Below are positions 10,199-22,897 of a stretch of 64,000 nt of DNA, in pieces; the first letter of the stretch is position 1; every line of letters starts with the position of its first letter. A program made the translations under genes and the position numbers. The notes under the pieces are model-generated. The model was not told the DNA's origin. It saw nothing but the letters and a program-made list of their open reading frames with translations, and made no database searches. The DNA comes from Ulva prolifera (Eukaryota; Chlorophyta; Ulvophyceae; Ulvales; Ulvaceae), in NCBI GenBank assembly GCA_023078555.1, contig CM041201.1, positions 4,161,713 through 4,225,712 on the forward strand, given 5' to 3'.

Positions 10199-13100
10199 AT
10201 GTCTTGCAGCGGTATCGCCGGTGATGGGAATGCGGAGGGCAAGCCCGGTGCAAAGGATAAGCACCCGCCGATTCGGTGCTTGTACCTGCATCTGCACGAG
10301 TCTATACGCGCAGAATTGTCGCAGCTTAACGCTGCAGTGCATCAGATCGAGAAGAGTCTGTCTACATCTGATGTAACAGGGAGGTTGCTGCAGCTGCGGG
10401 ATCGGTATCAGCTCTTGGTGCAAGTGAACCGATACCACGCCAGCGTGGAAGACGAGGTGCGACGGGGTCCTGTTGCGCTTTCGCGAGACAAAGCATACGA
10501 AGGACATGCGAATTATACAAATGAAAACGCTCATATGATGTTTCATCTGCAGATTGTGTATCCTGCGCTTGAGTATAAAGTGCAGAACGTAACGCAGCCG
10601 TACTCCGTGGAACACGGAGAAGAGGTGAGCTACCTTCCTTGCCATCTCTCTGTCAAGATTATTTTTGACTGTCATGGCTGGACGGGTGGCTTGACTTTCG
10701 TTTGCGGTCTTGAGTCAGGCCTTTGATCAATGTACAAGGCTTGGTGCAGCCTCCCGAGCATGTCTGCTTGTGCAGGACTTGCTGCTTGATAATCTTCAGC
10801 ATCTGCTGGACACAGCGATCAGCGCCGAAGCTGCTGAGAAAGAAGCTGTTGTGCGTGAGTTGGTGTGCAAGGTCGAAGAGGTGCACGTGACTCTGCAGAA
10901 ACATCTGCGCAAGGAAGAGGAACAGCTCTTCCCGCTTGTCCTGCAGCACTTCACCTTCGAAGAGCAGGCAGACTTAGTGGTACTTGACCTCCCTGTTCCC
11001 TGACTGCATCAGTCGCTCTCGCCACATTGATCTCATCCTTCGTCATCGGTACAGGTGCAATTCATCTGCTGTATTCCGGTCCTGTCCGTGGAAAACGTCT
11101 TGAACTGGCTCCGAGCAGACGTCAGCCTTGAAGAGCAGGGGGCTCTGCAGCAGCACGTGTCACGTGTCATCACCGACCCGCAGCTCCGCAGACTGCTTGC
11201 ACTGTGGCTGCAACCAAATCAGTCAGAAGCATCGGCAGCGCCCGACTCCCCAGGCGCAACTGTCAGCTCGCAATCCCTCCACGTCAGCAGAGATACCTCC
11301 CCACATGGACACACGCAAGTGCCGCCGTCCCCGTGTCAGAGCCCGCCAGCCCAAACAGGCCAGCCAGACGTCCCAGACCCCACTGCCACAGCCTCAGCAG
11401 GGTCCGACCCCCTAGACACTCTAGTCCACCTCCACCAAGCGATCCTTCACACCGTCGGGGTCCTCAAGCTAGAGGTCCAGGCCGCTCGGGACTCGAACCG
11501 CGTGTCACCGGCGATGCTGCGGTCTGCCGTTCAGCGCTGGCAGTTCCTCTGCAACGTGTCTGCGTTCCACCGTGTGTCTGAGGACGAATTTGTCTTCCCA
11601 ATGGCCCGCGCCCTCGACCTCGGCGCAGATGCGTGCATGCACTGTGAGGAGGAGCACCGTGCCGAGGCGCGGCAACTGACGCACCTCGGCCGCCTGCTCT
11701 CCGAGCTCGAGAGCTCCTCCCGGCGCAACGCCGGCGATGTGCCGCAGCTGCTGCAGGAGCTCGAGGCGACTGCGCAGGAGGTCGCGGGCGCCACCAAGGC
11801 ACACCTGGACCGCGAGGAGCGTGAGCTGCTGCCGGCACTGCGGCTGCGGCTATGCACAGACGAGAAGCACGGCCTCGTGTGGAAGTCGCTGCAGGCACTC
11901 CCGCTGCGAATTCTGGAGCGCATGATGCCCTGGATTGCCCTCCACCTGGGGCCTAAGGTTTGGGCTCTGCTTCGCAGCCTTCTTTCCGGTCACCATGTTC
12001 ATCGGCCTCTGCGGGATGTTGCACTGAGCATGTGCTAGATACAACCTAGGTCCATGAGAGCGATGCTCTTCAGCTTCTTGTCTTGCTTGTTCTCATGGCA
12101 CGTGCAGAGCAGTTGCACTCTTTTTGCGCTCCCATCTATGAGGCGACAGTCTGTGTTGCACGTGAGCATGACGAGGACATATGGTTTGTGTCTGCAGAGC
12201 CTGGCAGGCCTGATGGGCCAAGCGTACCATAGCGACCACCCCGCTGCAAACAAGATCTTGCAGCAGCTCCTGATGAAGTGGGCTCAGCGAGCATTCGCTC
12301 CTGGCGTGAAGCCTCCGACCTCGCCAGAGCGGTGCCTACCCTCCGCCAGTGGGCCTCTACCCAGCCGCGATTTGCACAACGCTGAGCGGGCCGTGGCACC
12401 CGTGTACCTAGACCTGCACCAGGCCTTCACCGTGACAACGTGTGCGCCGGCAGTGGTGCGCCTTGTGGAGCCTCACGAGAGGCATGCCCGAGCTGCGGCA
12501 CACGGAGCCGGCAAGCGCACCCGGCCCGCTGGCGGGGGGCCCGCCAGGGACGGCTCGGGCGAGGTCTCTGGCAGTGATGGAGGCACGCTGAAGCGGCATC
12601 GTGCATCTGGCGGCCGTGGAGAGCTCGCGGCCGATGCAGATACCGGCGAGGTGTGTCAGGCGTTGTGGCTGCTTCGCGTCGTGTCTGTGTGCTGTGTGGT
12701 TTTGCCTCTGGCTGGAGCAGAGTGTCGCTTCTGTAGCGGTCTGGGCACCTCACGGCAGTGTGAGGCTGACGGTGAGAGGGTGAATCTGACCGGAGTCCTG
12801 CTTTTGTTGCTGTTTTGACGGCAGTCTGGATTTTGAGGCGATGGACATGCAGGACAGCAAGGGGTCTGGAGAAGTCGGTGAGCAGCCGGCGTCTCCCGCA
12901 GCGCACAACCCAATCGACCACATCTTCCAGTTCCACAAGGCTCTCAAGCGCGAGCTTCACCAGATTGAAGTCGAAGCCAAGCACTTGCAGGTTTGCAATC
13001 CATATGTACCAGCCTCGCAGGCGTCCATCACATCATGGCTGCCTACTGCTGTGCTGTTGCAGCGTCAGGCTCGTGCTGCAGCTGCACCCCTCCCACTGTG

Positions 13101-15608
13101 TTTCACGCTGCGCTCCCACGACTTCGCTCGAAAGCATCCTGACTTGTTGCCTCGACTGGACGTTGAATGCACTTGGGTTCGCATGCCGGTGGTGGTGTAG
13201 GTTGTGTGCCAGGGCCCATCTGGTGGTGGAACGGCGTTTGAGCTCGCACTGCAGCGCCTGGAGGGCCGGTTTCTATTTGTGCGGGGCATCTACAACGCAC
13301 ACTCAGTGAGCGAAGACGAAGTGGTCTTTCCGGCACTCGAGGAGAAGCACGCCCTCAAGAATGTGAGCCAGTTCTACGTGTTGGATCATCAGCAGGAGAG
13401 CGAGCTCTTCGAGGAGCTTGCATCTGCGATTCAGGACATCCAGAACATGGTGCGCGGTGACTGATCACATGCAATTGACCTCTCGGCTGCGACCATCACC
13501 ACAGCGCTGCCCAGTATGTCCCGGTGTGAGGTGGAGCGCAGATCTCAACCGCAGGACACTGTCAGCTTTGGAGATGTCATGTCGCGTATTCCTTTGTCAC
13601 ACAGCCCTGCTGCTAAGGGTCACAAGCACGTGTCATTCACAGTGTCTGCAAATTTTCATAGCTACATCTGCCGATGATGAATGGGCAAGCCATTACCAAG
13701 GGGAAATGCCGTGAATGTGGGCCGGTCGCCATGCGTCAATGACTTGCACCACCGCCGTGATGCGGTGCAGGTGAAACAGCAGGCACCTGGAAAGGGTAGG
13801 GTGACAGCGGGGCCCCAAGCACACCACCAGCAGCTGTCGGAGCTGGTGAGCCGGCTTCGACAGAAGTGCGCATCTGTGCGCGCTGCCCTGGAGACACACG
13901 TCCGCGCCGAGGAGGCCGAGATCTGGCCGCTCTTTGCAGAACACTTCACAGTCGACGAGCAGAGCGCGCTCGTCGGCGCGATTATCGGCCGCACCGGTGC
14001 CGTCGTGCTGCAGGCACTCATCCCATGGGTCATGGACTCGTTCGCGGAGGACGAGACCAACGCAATGATCGAGTCGCTGCGGAACGCCGCGAAGCACACG
14101 CGTTTTGACCGCTGGCTGGAGATGATGGTCCCGTCCGGGGTAGCCGCGGCGCCGCCGGACGTGGAGCTGTGCTCTGCCGCGGACGCGTCTGATGCGGCGC
14201 AGAGCCGCGACGGGGCGGCCGCAGCAGATTCAGCAGCCGTACTGACAGTGCAGGCCGACTCGACGGCGTCGACAGCCGCGGTGGCAGTGCCGCCCCTGCC
14301 TGCAGGTGCTGGCTCTGAGGCATGGCTAGATAGCACTGCGGGGCCAGTGCCGAGCGAGCCGGGCCCGCACGCAGCGCAAGTGGATGCATTGCAACGGCCC
14401 GCTGTGCTGCAGCACCCGGGGGTGGCAGACTCGAGTGCATTTCGGCCAGGGTGGGCCGATATCTTCCGAATGAATGCGTCGCAGCTTGAAACGGCGGCTT
14501 TAAATTCGGCGCCGAACGACAAGCAGCGGCAGAGCTACCTGGCGCACCACCTGATGGTGTCGCGATTCCTCGTTGCGCAGCAGCAACGGATGCAGCAGGA
14601 TGCAGCTGCACGGCCGAGTTCGTCCGGTGGCATGGGCAGCACCAGCGTGGCTGCGCTCGGTGCAGACAGCTCTGCCGCGGCGCACCCGGCTGTCGCAGTG
14701 GCGCCACACCGGCCACAAACAGGCAGGGGCTGCCCTCACTACCGCACTGACTGCGACCTGGTTGCACCGTGTTGCGACCGGGTCGTGCCCTGCCGGATCT
14801 GCCACGATGAATCAGGGTTGTGCTCACAGGAGATGGACCGGTACAAAGTGCGGGAGATGGTGTGTAAAGTCTGTGGGCTGCGGCAGCCCTGTGCTCAGCA
14901 GTGCACGGCATGCAAGTCCATCATGGCACGATACTACTGTGGCGTGTGTCATCTGTTTGATGATACTGTGGGTGCGCCTTGCTCTGCATCCACCTGTGAC
15001 ACACTACCTTTTAATGGGGTGCCATGCATGATGGGGTTCGCCATGCAGCCAGCGCTGTCACTCTGCCATGGCCGCTGAGCAGAGCTTTAACTTGCACTCC
15101 GCAGGCTGTTCAATCGCTGCATGTGCATGCAGGCAAAGACATCTACCATTGCCCGTTCTGCAATGTGTGCAGACGTGGAAAGGGACTTGGCATTGATGCG
15201 TTCCATTGCATGAGGTGCAATGCATGCATGTCCTTGGACCTATTCAACAAGCATGTGTGCCGCGAGCATGCTATGGAGGCGAACTGCCCAATATGTCATG
15301 AGGACCTATTTGTTAGCTCACAGCCGGTCAAGGAGCTTCCCTGCGGACACTTCATGCACAGTGCTTGCTTTGCGGAGCATACTAAGCACTACTACACATG
15401 CCCTATCTGCTTCAAGTCCGTCGGAGACTTGACCTTGTACTTCCAGATGCTTGATCGTTTGCTGATGACAGAGAAAATGCCTGCGGAGCTGGCAAATACC
15501 ATACAAAATATTCAGTGCAATGACTGCAGTACAAAATCTGCAGTCAAATATCATTTCGTGTACCACAAGTGCCCTTCATGCCAGTCATATAACACGCGGA
15601 CAATCTAG
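10199..15608 (+). CDS. BTS: BRUTUS/HRZ-type hemerythrin RING E3 ubiquitin ligase (iron sensor)
   Basis: Exons 10199-10456, 10553-10624, 10776-10979, 11055-11957, 12198-12652, 12825-12990, 13213-13449, 13771-14971, 15133-15608; frame closes to 1323 residues. Known role of the family: plant BTS/HRZ bind iron through hemerythrin domains and ubiquitinate iron-response transcription factors. Seen here: HHE1 (about 25-178; LYLHLHES, YHASVEDEIVYPAL, YSVEHGEE, HLRKEEEQLFPLV), HHE2 (about 300-450; LVHLHQAI, FHRVSEDEFVFP, HLDREERELLPAL), HHE3 (about 655-860; NPIDHIFQFHKAL, YNAHSVSEDEVVFPAL, YVLDHQQE, HVRAEEAEIWPLF). Next comes a CHY zinc finger (from GCPHYRTDCDL, about 1085), then YHCPFCNVCRRGKGLGID, a RING finger (CPICHEDLF...CGHFMHSACF, about 1216-1262) and a C-terminal zinc ribbon (CNDC...CPSCQSYNTR). 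The segment between HHE3 and CHY is Ala-rich and probably disordered. The exon 4 donor is chosen to fit phase (GAGGT|GTGTCA). Confidence 0.95.
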
Positions 15609-16682
15609 TATCAGCAGCCGGCCAATGATGTAGCATGGCGTGGCTGTGATTCAGAGTGTGCGAAGTGGAGATTTTGTAACAAAATCCTGAAGTTGCAACG
15701 CAGCAGCGGTTATGTTACATAAGAAGCTTGTGCAGTGGCTGGAAGCAGAGCAGCCAGCGTCTATCTGTGTAAGAGGTGTTCAAGTGCACAGGTTGGTTGC
15801 CATCAATTTAGTAGACAAGAGGACCGGTCATGCAGTAAGCTGCGCATGTTCTCCAGCCTTCTGCGCACATGAGCACATGCCGCATGAGCTTGAAGATCTC
15901 TGTGGTCCGAGATTAGTCTACCAGTGCTTTTGCGATCGGAAGCCCTGTCCACGATTAAGCATTGATCACGTTTGATGTCAGGCGGGGCCGCGCTGCGAGA
16001 CAAAATTCCACAACGTGGAATGAAATCATATTGATCCGTATGGAGCCAGCTCCTGCTGCCACACTCGTTACGCAAATGTTCCCTGCGTTTTTCAAAGCAT
16101 GTCTTTGGCTGTGCCACTGTTCGGCATCTCAGGGATGAAAGATGATGACCTTTTCCGTGCCCTAGGTCTGAACTGCTGCGCAGTGGTCTTGCATGAGCTG
16201 ATGGCCCACACGGCAGACTGGACCTGGCACACCAAGTTGCAGGCCTCCCTGAGAGCATGCACATCCCTGTTGCTGCTGTGACAGCGCTGTCACAGCTCTG
16301 TGCATGCATTCGTGTCGGAGCCTGGGAGCTGTGCACATGGAAGCCCGACATGAAGCCACGATGTGCACAAGTGACCCCGCGTGGCCTCAGCGTCTCTCCA
16401 CACTGAAACGCCTGCCTGATTGCCAATATTGGTGGAATACGCCTTTCTGTTGGTAGGGTGCCTTCCATTTCCAGTCTATGTCCCATAAAACCCGTAGCGC
16501 GTACCGTGCGCTGTGCGGGGGCCGAGCGAACAGCATCTGTGTGTCCTCTTCTCAGTGGAAGTGCCTCTTCACCTTGCCGTTGGTGATATGACGCCCAGCC
16601 CTGATCACAAAATAGGTGAGTGCAACTTCAATGCCTCATGTGAACGTACTGCTGATTCTTCCAAAACGCATACAAACAGACC
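15609..16682. other. Convergent intergenic region, about 1.1 kb
   Basis: Between the HRZ stop and the last supported reading frame of the - strand gene. A - strand frame of 227 codons (15803-16486) and short + frames are present without recognisable sequence. Some could be terminal exons of the - strand gene, but I cannot place junctions. Confidence 0.35.
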
Positions 16683-19600
16683 TCATACCTCAGCATGTGG
16701 CCGGCCATGATGCCAACAATCGCGTTCAGTGTGACAGTGGGACAAAACGGGGCCCATCGCTCCGTGAAGCCGGGTGTTGGCTGGACAAACGCAACAGTTG
16801 CACTGACAACATCTACATCTGAATGAGTTTGACTGCCTGGCCAATGTATTGGGCATCGGATGGTACTCATGGTGTGCCAGGACGCCGGGATAGTTGATTG
16901 CAGGCCCTGGGTCGGAGAGTCGCTCTGCACATGTGCCCTGAATCGGCGCCGTGTCGGCCAAGGCAGGGTACAGGGTGCGAACTGAAGTCCTTTCTGTGTT
17001 CACTCTTAACGTTTCCAGACCAGACGCCTCAACATGTGCTTGATCAGCATGTACGGCTGCACCATTTGTGCCACAGTCATCCTTATGCCTCTCACCAGGA
17101 GATTGGTGGACGGCATCACCTGTCTCCCGTCGTTGAGACTCATCATGTGATGATCTTATGCTACCAGGTATATTTGTAGTGGGCTCGCTCATGCCATGGC
17201 TCACCGTAGCACATGGACGAGTTCCCTCATGGCCACCGACATGAGGAGAAGAAGTGCTTGGGCGTGGACCTGGTAGAGCTGGCGCGGAGACATCACCAGG
17301 CCTGACGTGAGGGAGGTTGGAGGCGCAGCTATGGCGTGCGGGGGGCATATGCTGTGCCTCTGGAAATCGTGGTGGGGCTCCATCGTGGCCCATGACCCCA
17401 TCAAGAGCATCTGAGCTATGCTGTGATCCACAGCTTCTGTAAAGCTTCAACCGGTCATCCACTTCTTTGCCAATTGATGCGAGTTCAGCATGTGCGGCAG
17501 GCTCTTGATCTCCATGTGTTTCATCATGAGTTTTCGAGACGCTAGATGCATTAATAGGAACTGGGGCAGAACCAAGAGTTGTGCACGCTTCTGTATACAG
17601 TGTGCCTGTGCTGCTTCCCTTACACCCCCCTAACCAGCCCTTGTTTGTGACCAAATCGCAACTGTGTTCATGCTGCGCAGTCATGCCTTGTGCCTGCGGT
17701 TCGTGAGACTGGCCATGCATCACTGTGCCCGGTGTAGTGATGTGCTCAGGCGCAGCGCAGGACCCTGTGCTCCCAGCACGGTCAGTGTCTAGCTCTGCGG
17801 CAACCCGGTCTGAGCTATTCACGTCGATAGTAGTTGCAAGCTGCTGACTCAGAGCAGCTTTGCTTGTGAAGGCTGCAGATGAATCTGGGGTGATCCGCAA
17901 GGAGATGGCGGCCGAAGTCGTCAGGTCTCTTGCATCTAGAGTCCCCTCTCCGGTGATGGGCCTTTCCATGGCTGAGCGCGATGGTACTAATCCGTTAGGA
18001 GCTGTGGAAGTCGCGTGCATGCTATGCTCCCACAGTTCATTACCAGTGCTACCCACGCTGACCGGTTCTGCATGCTCTGCGGAGATTGCCCCATGTTCAC
18101 ATATGCCAGCATCAAGGTGACCCTCCTGTTGCATATGGAGCGCAATCTCTGATGGATGCATGCTCGGTCCGGCAAGGGTGCTTGAAAGCTGAAAGGCATC
18201 TTCGTTGCAAAGGGCCTTCAACTTTGCTGTGCTGTGATCCCGATCTGTGTGATGCTGAGGCCTCTGTCGATTCCACTGCTTCATGCTGTGCCCGGCAACC
18301 ACCTCTGTGTATAATTCCGCTTTTTTGTTTGCATGATTGATCGCAGCATCCTGCATTTGTGCCAGCGGTCCATATCCCCGTTTGTGACAATTCACTGCGG
18401 ACGAAGTATGGCGTGCATGCTCACAGTCACAATCTCACAACAATCCGAGAAGTTCTCAGAACAATTTCACATGATGTTCGCCCTGACCAGGTCTGTCCAC
18501 AGTGAGTCAGGGGCAAGCGCACCTGAACTGTCTTGATGCTCTGGGGCAATGATGCACAGTGAGCTGACGAAGGTGACGCTGTGCCACCTGCCAAATTGTC
18601 AGCAGAATTGCAAGCTGCTGGCACACTCTTGGAACGAGGAATGCTGGGAATGGATGTCGGAGAAGGAGGACTGTGCAGGCCACTTTTCAGATTGATTGCT
18701 TGGGGATGCCATGATGCACGGGGCATCTCAGCACTTCTTGTTGGGACATGACTCACACGAGCTATCATTTGTATTTGCTCTGACGAGGCCGACACAGCCT
18801 TACGCATGTGCACAGCTTCAACGCCTCCTATGTCGTTCGTTCTGTCCGTGTGGCCTACTAGAGCATGATTAAGCGAAGCTATTGACATGACGGCACGGTC
18901 AGCCATTGCAACGTTGCGGCTGGGCTCCACCGCAGGCGAAGTTGTTTCGGTAGAGCTCTTGGTGCTGGGGGCTGCACAAACTGCACCATTATGGCAGACT
19001 GCTGCATCACTCCTTTCTGTAAACGGACCATATATCGAGGAGTCCCAGTGCAATGACTCACCGGGAGCCTCGGTGTCCAAAATTTTGGCGGGTGCAAGCT
19101 GCAACGGCAGATGGTCAGTTTCACTCCCTTCCAACTCTGACGGTGCACGTTCACATCTGCAATGCACTAGCAGAGTTTGAGCAACTTCAACGGTGTCTGT
19201 GCAGCCAAGATGGACCTGGGCTAGAAGTCACCTGCCTCCTGACATTGGATCGAGCGGACATGATGAGTTATGATGCTTATTTTTTATTGAAGGCATTACC
19301 TTGCCCGTTGAACCTGCCAACTCGCATATGTTTGTACTCCTGCAGAGGTTACCTCGTGAATGTTGACTACACCACAGTTGAAACAGTCAGTGGTGATCCT
19401 GCTTTGATATGGATGGTGAACGTTACTCGCTGACAGCTTCGACTTGGAACTTGCCTCTAAGGTGACCTACACCTTGCCATTGCACATTCTATTCTGTGAT
19501 TGATCTGTGGCTTTCATGGCACATGATGCAACAAATAAGAACTCAACTGAAAACTGCACACTTTCTGGTTTGGGCTGGCCAGCATCAGTGTCCATAACGT

Positions 19601-19842
19601 GACTTTCCGTGTACAGTTGAAGACACCCACTGGCCCGCCCAGCAAACACTTTGGGCGAGAGGTCGCTTTGCAGGCCTACACACTCCACACAACACGTGAC
19701 GATGCGATGGACGAGTGTTGTCAAGCATAGGGACACTATCTCTGTAGTTACCTTCAGTTCGCAAGCTACGTAGTTTTTGTAGCCATGATCTCGCGGCTTT
19801 CAGGTGCCGTTCTGGCGTTGCCAACTGCTGAACTTCACTCAT
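16683..19842 (-). CDS. Hypothetical large low-complexity protein (multi-exon, partly resolved)
   Basis: Not recognised. A likely first exon runs 19842-19752 (MSEVQQLATPERHLKAARSW..., basic helix, GAAG|GTAACT donor, phase 1). One or more exons between 19752 and about 19155 are unresolved. Two long exons follow: about 19154-18536 and 18353 down to about 16690, joined in phase 0 by CAG|GTGCGC and AATGCAG|GATGCT. The second is one open frame of about 550 codons, too long to be chance at this base composition. The product is rich in Ser, Thr, His, Ala and Gly, without hydrophobic segments, and ends in a small Cys-rich patch (CRCCQCNCCVC) if the frame is coding to its stop. It looks disordered. The real 3' end may be spliced further left. 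Confidence 0.5.
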
Positions 19843-20657
19843 CACGTGCGATCCTTGATTGTTGCCATGGCAAGGCTACCACAACATAATGAACAGCTTT
19901 GTGACGTTCACCTAGGACCTGACAGCCGAGTGCGTGTCGACGTCATCTCCGCGTGATTCCGGCTTCGGTGCCAACAAGTTTCTTTCAATCGGAGACGTAG
20001 ACACAGCCAACATCATTCACATGACGCGTCTAAAGCAAATACAGTACTGACTGCCTGCACAATGGCTGCTGTGAAACGGTGCACCTGCCGCGTTGCGATC
20101 CTATCACGCGATGGCGCAATGCTTTCAAGTTTTGAGGTAAGTGTTGGACGAGCGACAACGTGTAGCAGGAGCACGTCTTGAGCCCACCACAAAAGGGCGA
20201 CCACCGCCACCGCATGCTCTGTATTCTTGTGACACACACGTCAGGCCTCGCTCCAATGTCGACAGCCAAGGAACATGCATGCGCCGCATCACATGGGTGG
20301 CTAACGTGGTGAGCGTGCCGCGTCAGGCATGTACAAACTTTTTTGCCGACGCCATGCCCAGTGGTGCAGCCGGCGCCCGTGACTTTTTCGCTGGGCATAT
20401 ATGCAAGGGGAAGACGATTGATACGTGACGCAGCTGCACAAACCAGCCAGCACGCGGTCCACAAGTGCATCATGGTGTCCGGTACCTGTATGGAACATGC
20501 AAGTGCAATCCCGCAGCCGTTGTTGTTTTGTGCGCTGCGGATGTGTGCCGACAACGGTCCACGTGTCCAACAACCCCGGATGATGTGAGATGTCAACCCT
20601 GCCGCTACTTTCGCGATGTGCACTGTAATACTCCAACATCCACATCAGTTGTCAATA
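19843..20657. promoter_or_regulatory. Divergent promoter region, about 0.8 kb
   Basis: Lies between the proposed ATG of the - strand low-complexity gene and the ATG of the + strand bromodomain gene. Both promoters should be here. Several antisense frames cross it (e.g. 20030-20623) but have no recognisable content. Confidence 0.4.
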
Positions 20658-22750
20658 ATGACTGGCAACGATAATGTGAAGTCACAAGGTGATTCGCTTG
20701 TGAGGCGGTTTTGCTTGAGGCTAGACAATGGAACGCGCATAGGATACGGCTCAAGCAAAGAGACCACCGACAAAGTAGTCAAGCTTGAGTTCGCAGAAGG
20801 CTTTAAAGAGGGGGTGGTCTCAGAGGAAGACTTGTATCGAATAAGCGACATAGCAGGGCAGCTGGACGCCAGGCGCGAAGCAGCCAGTAGGCCTAAACCA
20901 GCGAAAGAGGTGAGTTATGCAGACATAATGCTCAAATTTATAAATATTTCGATTGTGCATCACGTGTGCACCAGCTCAAGTGAACACTGCAGACAGTGTT
21001 GGCTGCGCTTGCTTCCATCGAGCCGACAATGGCGCGCTGACAGCCATACGACCCAACAATGTGGCTGTCAAGTTCTTTTGTTTCCCTTGCGCATTTTGCT
21101 GGTACCTGATTTGGTTTAGCGCTGGGTTTGGCGGGTGGTTTGGCTATCTGCGAGATGCCGAAACACGGAATTTCGTAATCGAAAGTTCCAAATCCGACTC
21201 TTATCACATGCGCTGACAGTACGGTTCCCGCGGCGGCCATCGCGCGCAATCGCATCACATGCCAGATTTCATGGTTTATTCATGTCATGTGGCATATGCA
21301 TGGTATCCCTGCATGGCGCAGCTCTGTCCGCAAAGCTCGGTCCTTGATTGTTTGGTGACATTTTCTAAGTTGGCAAAGTGACACATCGTGCAGCAGCCCA
21401 AAGGACCAGACAAGAAGCGCCAACGTGTTCAAAAGCCACAAGTGGATGCTCCAGATTCATGGATGCAGAAGGGCTTGAAGGTCGTTGATGTCGTTTGGAA
21501 CAAGAAGGTATCGCATATCTTCAGGGAGCCCGTGAAACCGACTGCAACCTTTGCTCCAGATTATTTTCAAATTGTCAAGCACCCCATGGATCTTGGGACA
21601 GTTCGGAACAAGTTGCGAAATGCTGAGTATCTATCTGTCAAGGAGTTTGAGGTGGTGAGGATTCGCTGCCTGCGCTGTATTGACTTGTTCAATTGCAAAG
21701 CAGCAAAATGCCATGCACAATCCTGTTCCACAGATGCAGTGCACTCACAGCTGTGAAAAAACTGAAGACGAATGGGACAAATGCAGGATGTCAATCGTAT
21801 CTGGGATAACGCCATCCTGTACAATGGATCCAACTCTGATGTTGGCAAACTGGCCCTTGAACTGCGAAAGTCCAGCCACACACAGCTTCAGAAATATGGG
21901 CTCAGCGAAACAGGAGCAGGTGTGTGTCACATCTGTCAGGCGTTGGGCTGTGGTGACGCGACCTTTGTGAGCTGTGGTCACAGCTGCAATCTGCTGAGTG
22001 CGGGCTGTAATTTACTCTGCTTTGCAGAGGCTGTTGCCACAGAGAGCGCTCAACGCAACCGCAGATTAACAGCAGGACATGCTCCTACTCGGTGGGAACC
22101 AACCATTGCCGAGCCTTCTGAGTCCAAGCGGTCCCGTTCTCGCAGTCAGCACAAACCTGTGGAACCTGTCTTGATAAATCAAGTGCGCTTTTGCTACCTT
22201 ATGCTGAGGCCGCCACTGTGAAAGTCTCCGGGCTCTCCTGCAAGCAGGGAGGGTACAGGCAAGACCTGGCGGTGATGGACTTGACCATCCAAACTTGGCA
22301 GTGGGTGTCTCTGATGCAGGAGTCGCGGCCAGATAGACAAGAGGCAACATCTGCATTGCCAGTAGATCGTGGGAAGTTCTCCAATGAGGCGAGAACTGCC
22401 CTGGGCTCACAGATTGAAAACGCCGACGAGGCAACAATGGAGCGTGTATCACAGCTTGTACAGGCCCACATGGTCAATGGTGAAGACGGGGACCCAGAGC
22501 TAGACATGCAGGTGCTGAGGCTGCAAAATTAGGCATCGTTCTATGTTGTCCTTGTCGCTCGTGTCAGAATGGCAATTAGCTCATTATAAAACGTCCACTT
22601 GACAGTCTATGTGCTGTACAGGTTTTACCAGACAGCATATGCTGGCAGCTGCATGACTTGCTCTATCATGGAGAGCAGCCAACAGCAACGTTTGAAGGGC
22701 CACTTATCACCGGTGGAACAGGATTGGACGAAGAAACCGATGATGAGTAG
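20658..22750 (+). CDS. BET/GTE-type bromodomain protein (one bromodomain plus NET domain)
   Basis: Exons 20658-20909, 21394-21651, 21787-21919, 22028-22182, 22320-22511, 22622-22750; about 372 residues. Known role of the family: plant GTE proteins read acetylated histone tails and regulate transcription; the NET domain binds partner proteins. Seen here: an N-terminal region of 84 residues with no known domain; a bromodomain spread over exons 2-3 (VVWNKKVSHIFREPV, DYFQIVKHPMDLGTVRNKL, then DVNRIWDNAILYNGSNSD, which holds the acetyl-lysine Asn after Tyr); a basic linker (SKRSRSRSQHK); and a NET domain (FSNEARTALGSQIENADE, DPELDMQVLPDSICWQLHD). It ends in an acidic tail (GLDEETDDE). The last exon is too short for a simple ORF scan and is supported by the NET pattern and phase 0. 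The exon 5 start could also be 22248. Confidence 0.88.
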
Positions 22751-22897
22751 CTCGCTCCAGCTGTGGGCGGATCTGTGGCTGCACCATTTTGTGGTGAAAA
22801 TGGCAAATGTGTCCTTGAGCAAAACAATGAATGCTGTTTGCTGGTAGGTGGCGTGCCACATCTATATATCATGCTTATGAACCTTACTGAAAGGAGC
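22751..22897. terminator. Compact convergent 3' region between BET and metalloprotease genes
   Basis: Only 147 bp separate the TAG of the + strand bromodomain gene (22748-22750) from the - strand stop (22898-22900). Both polyadenylation signals must lie here or overlap the neighbouring gene. Confidence 0.5.

Noticed and set aside
9935-10675. 246-codon - strand frame antisense to the first HRZ exons
   Set aside because: The + strand encodes the first hemerythrin domain with correct ligand motifs; the antisense frame has no features.
11464-11923. Arg/Ala-rich - strand frames inside the HRZ gene
   Set aside because: Shadows of the GC-rich HHE2 exon.
13662-14911. Two long - strand frames (286 and 293 codons) opposite HRZ exon 7
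   Set aside because: Antisense of the Ala-rich linker and HHE3; codon periodicity follows the + strand.
20030-20623. 197-codon - strand frame in the divergent promoter region
   Set aside because: No recognisable sequence, no splice support, and crosses the region expected to hold two promoters.
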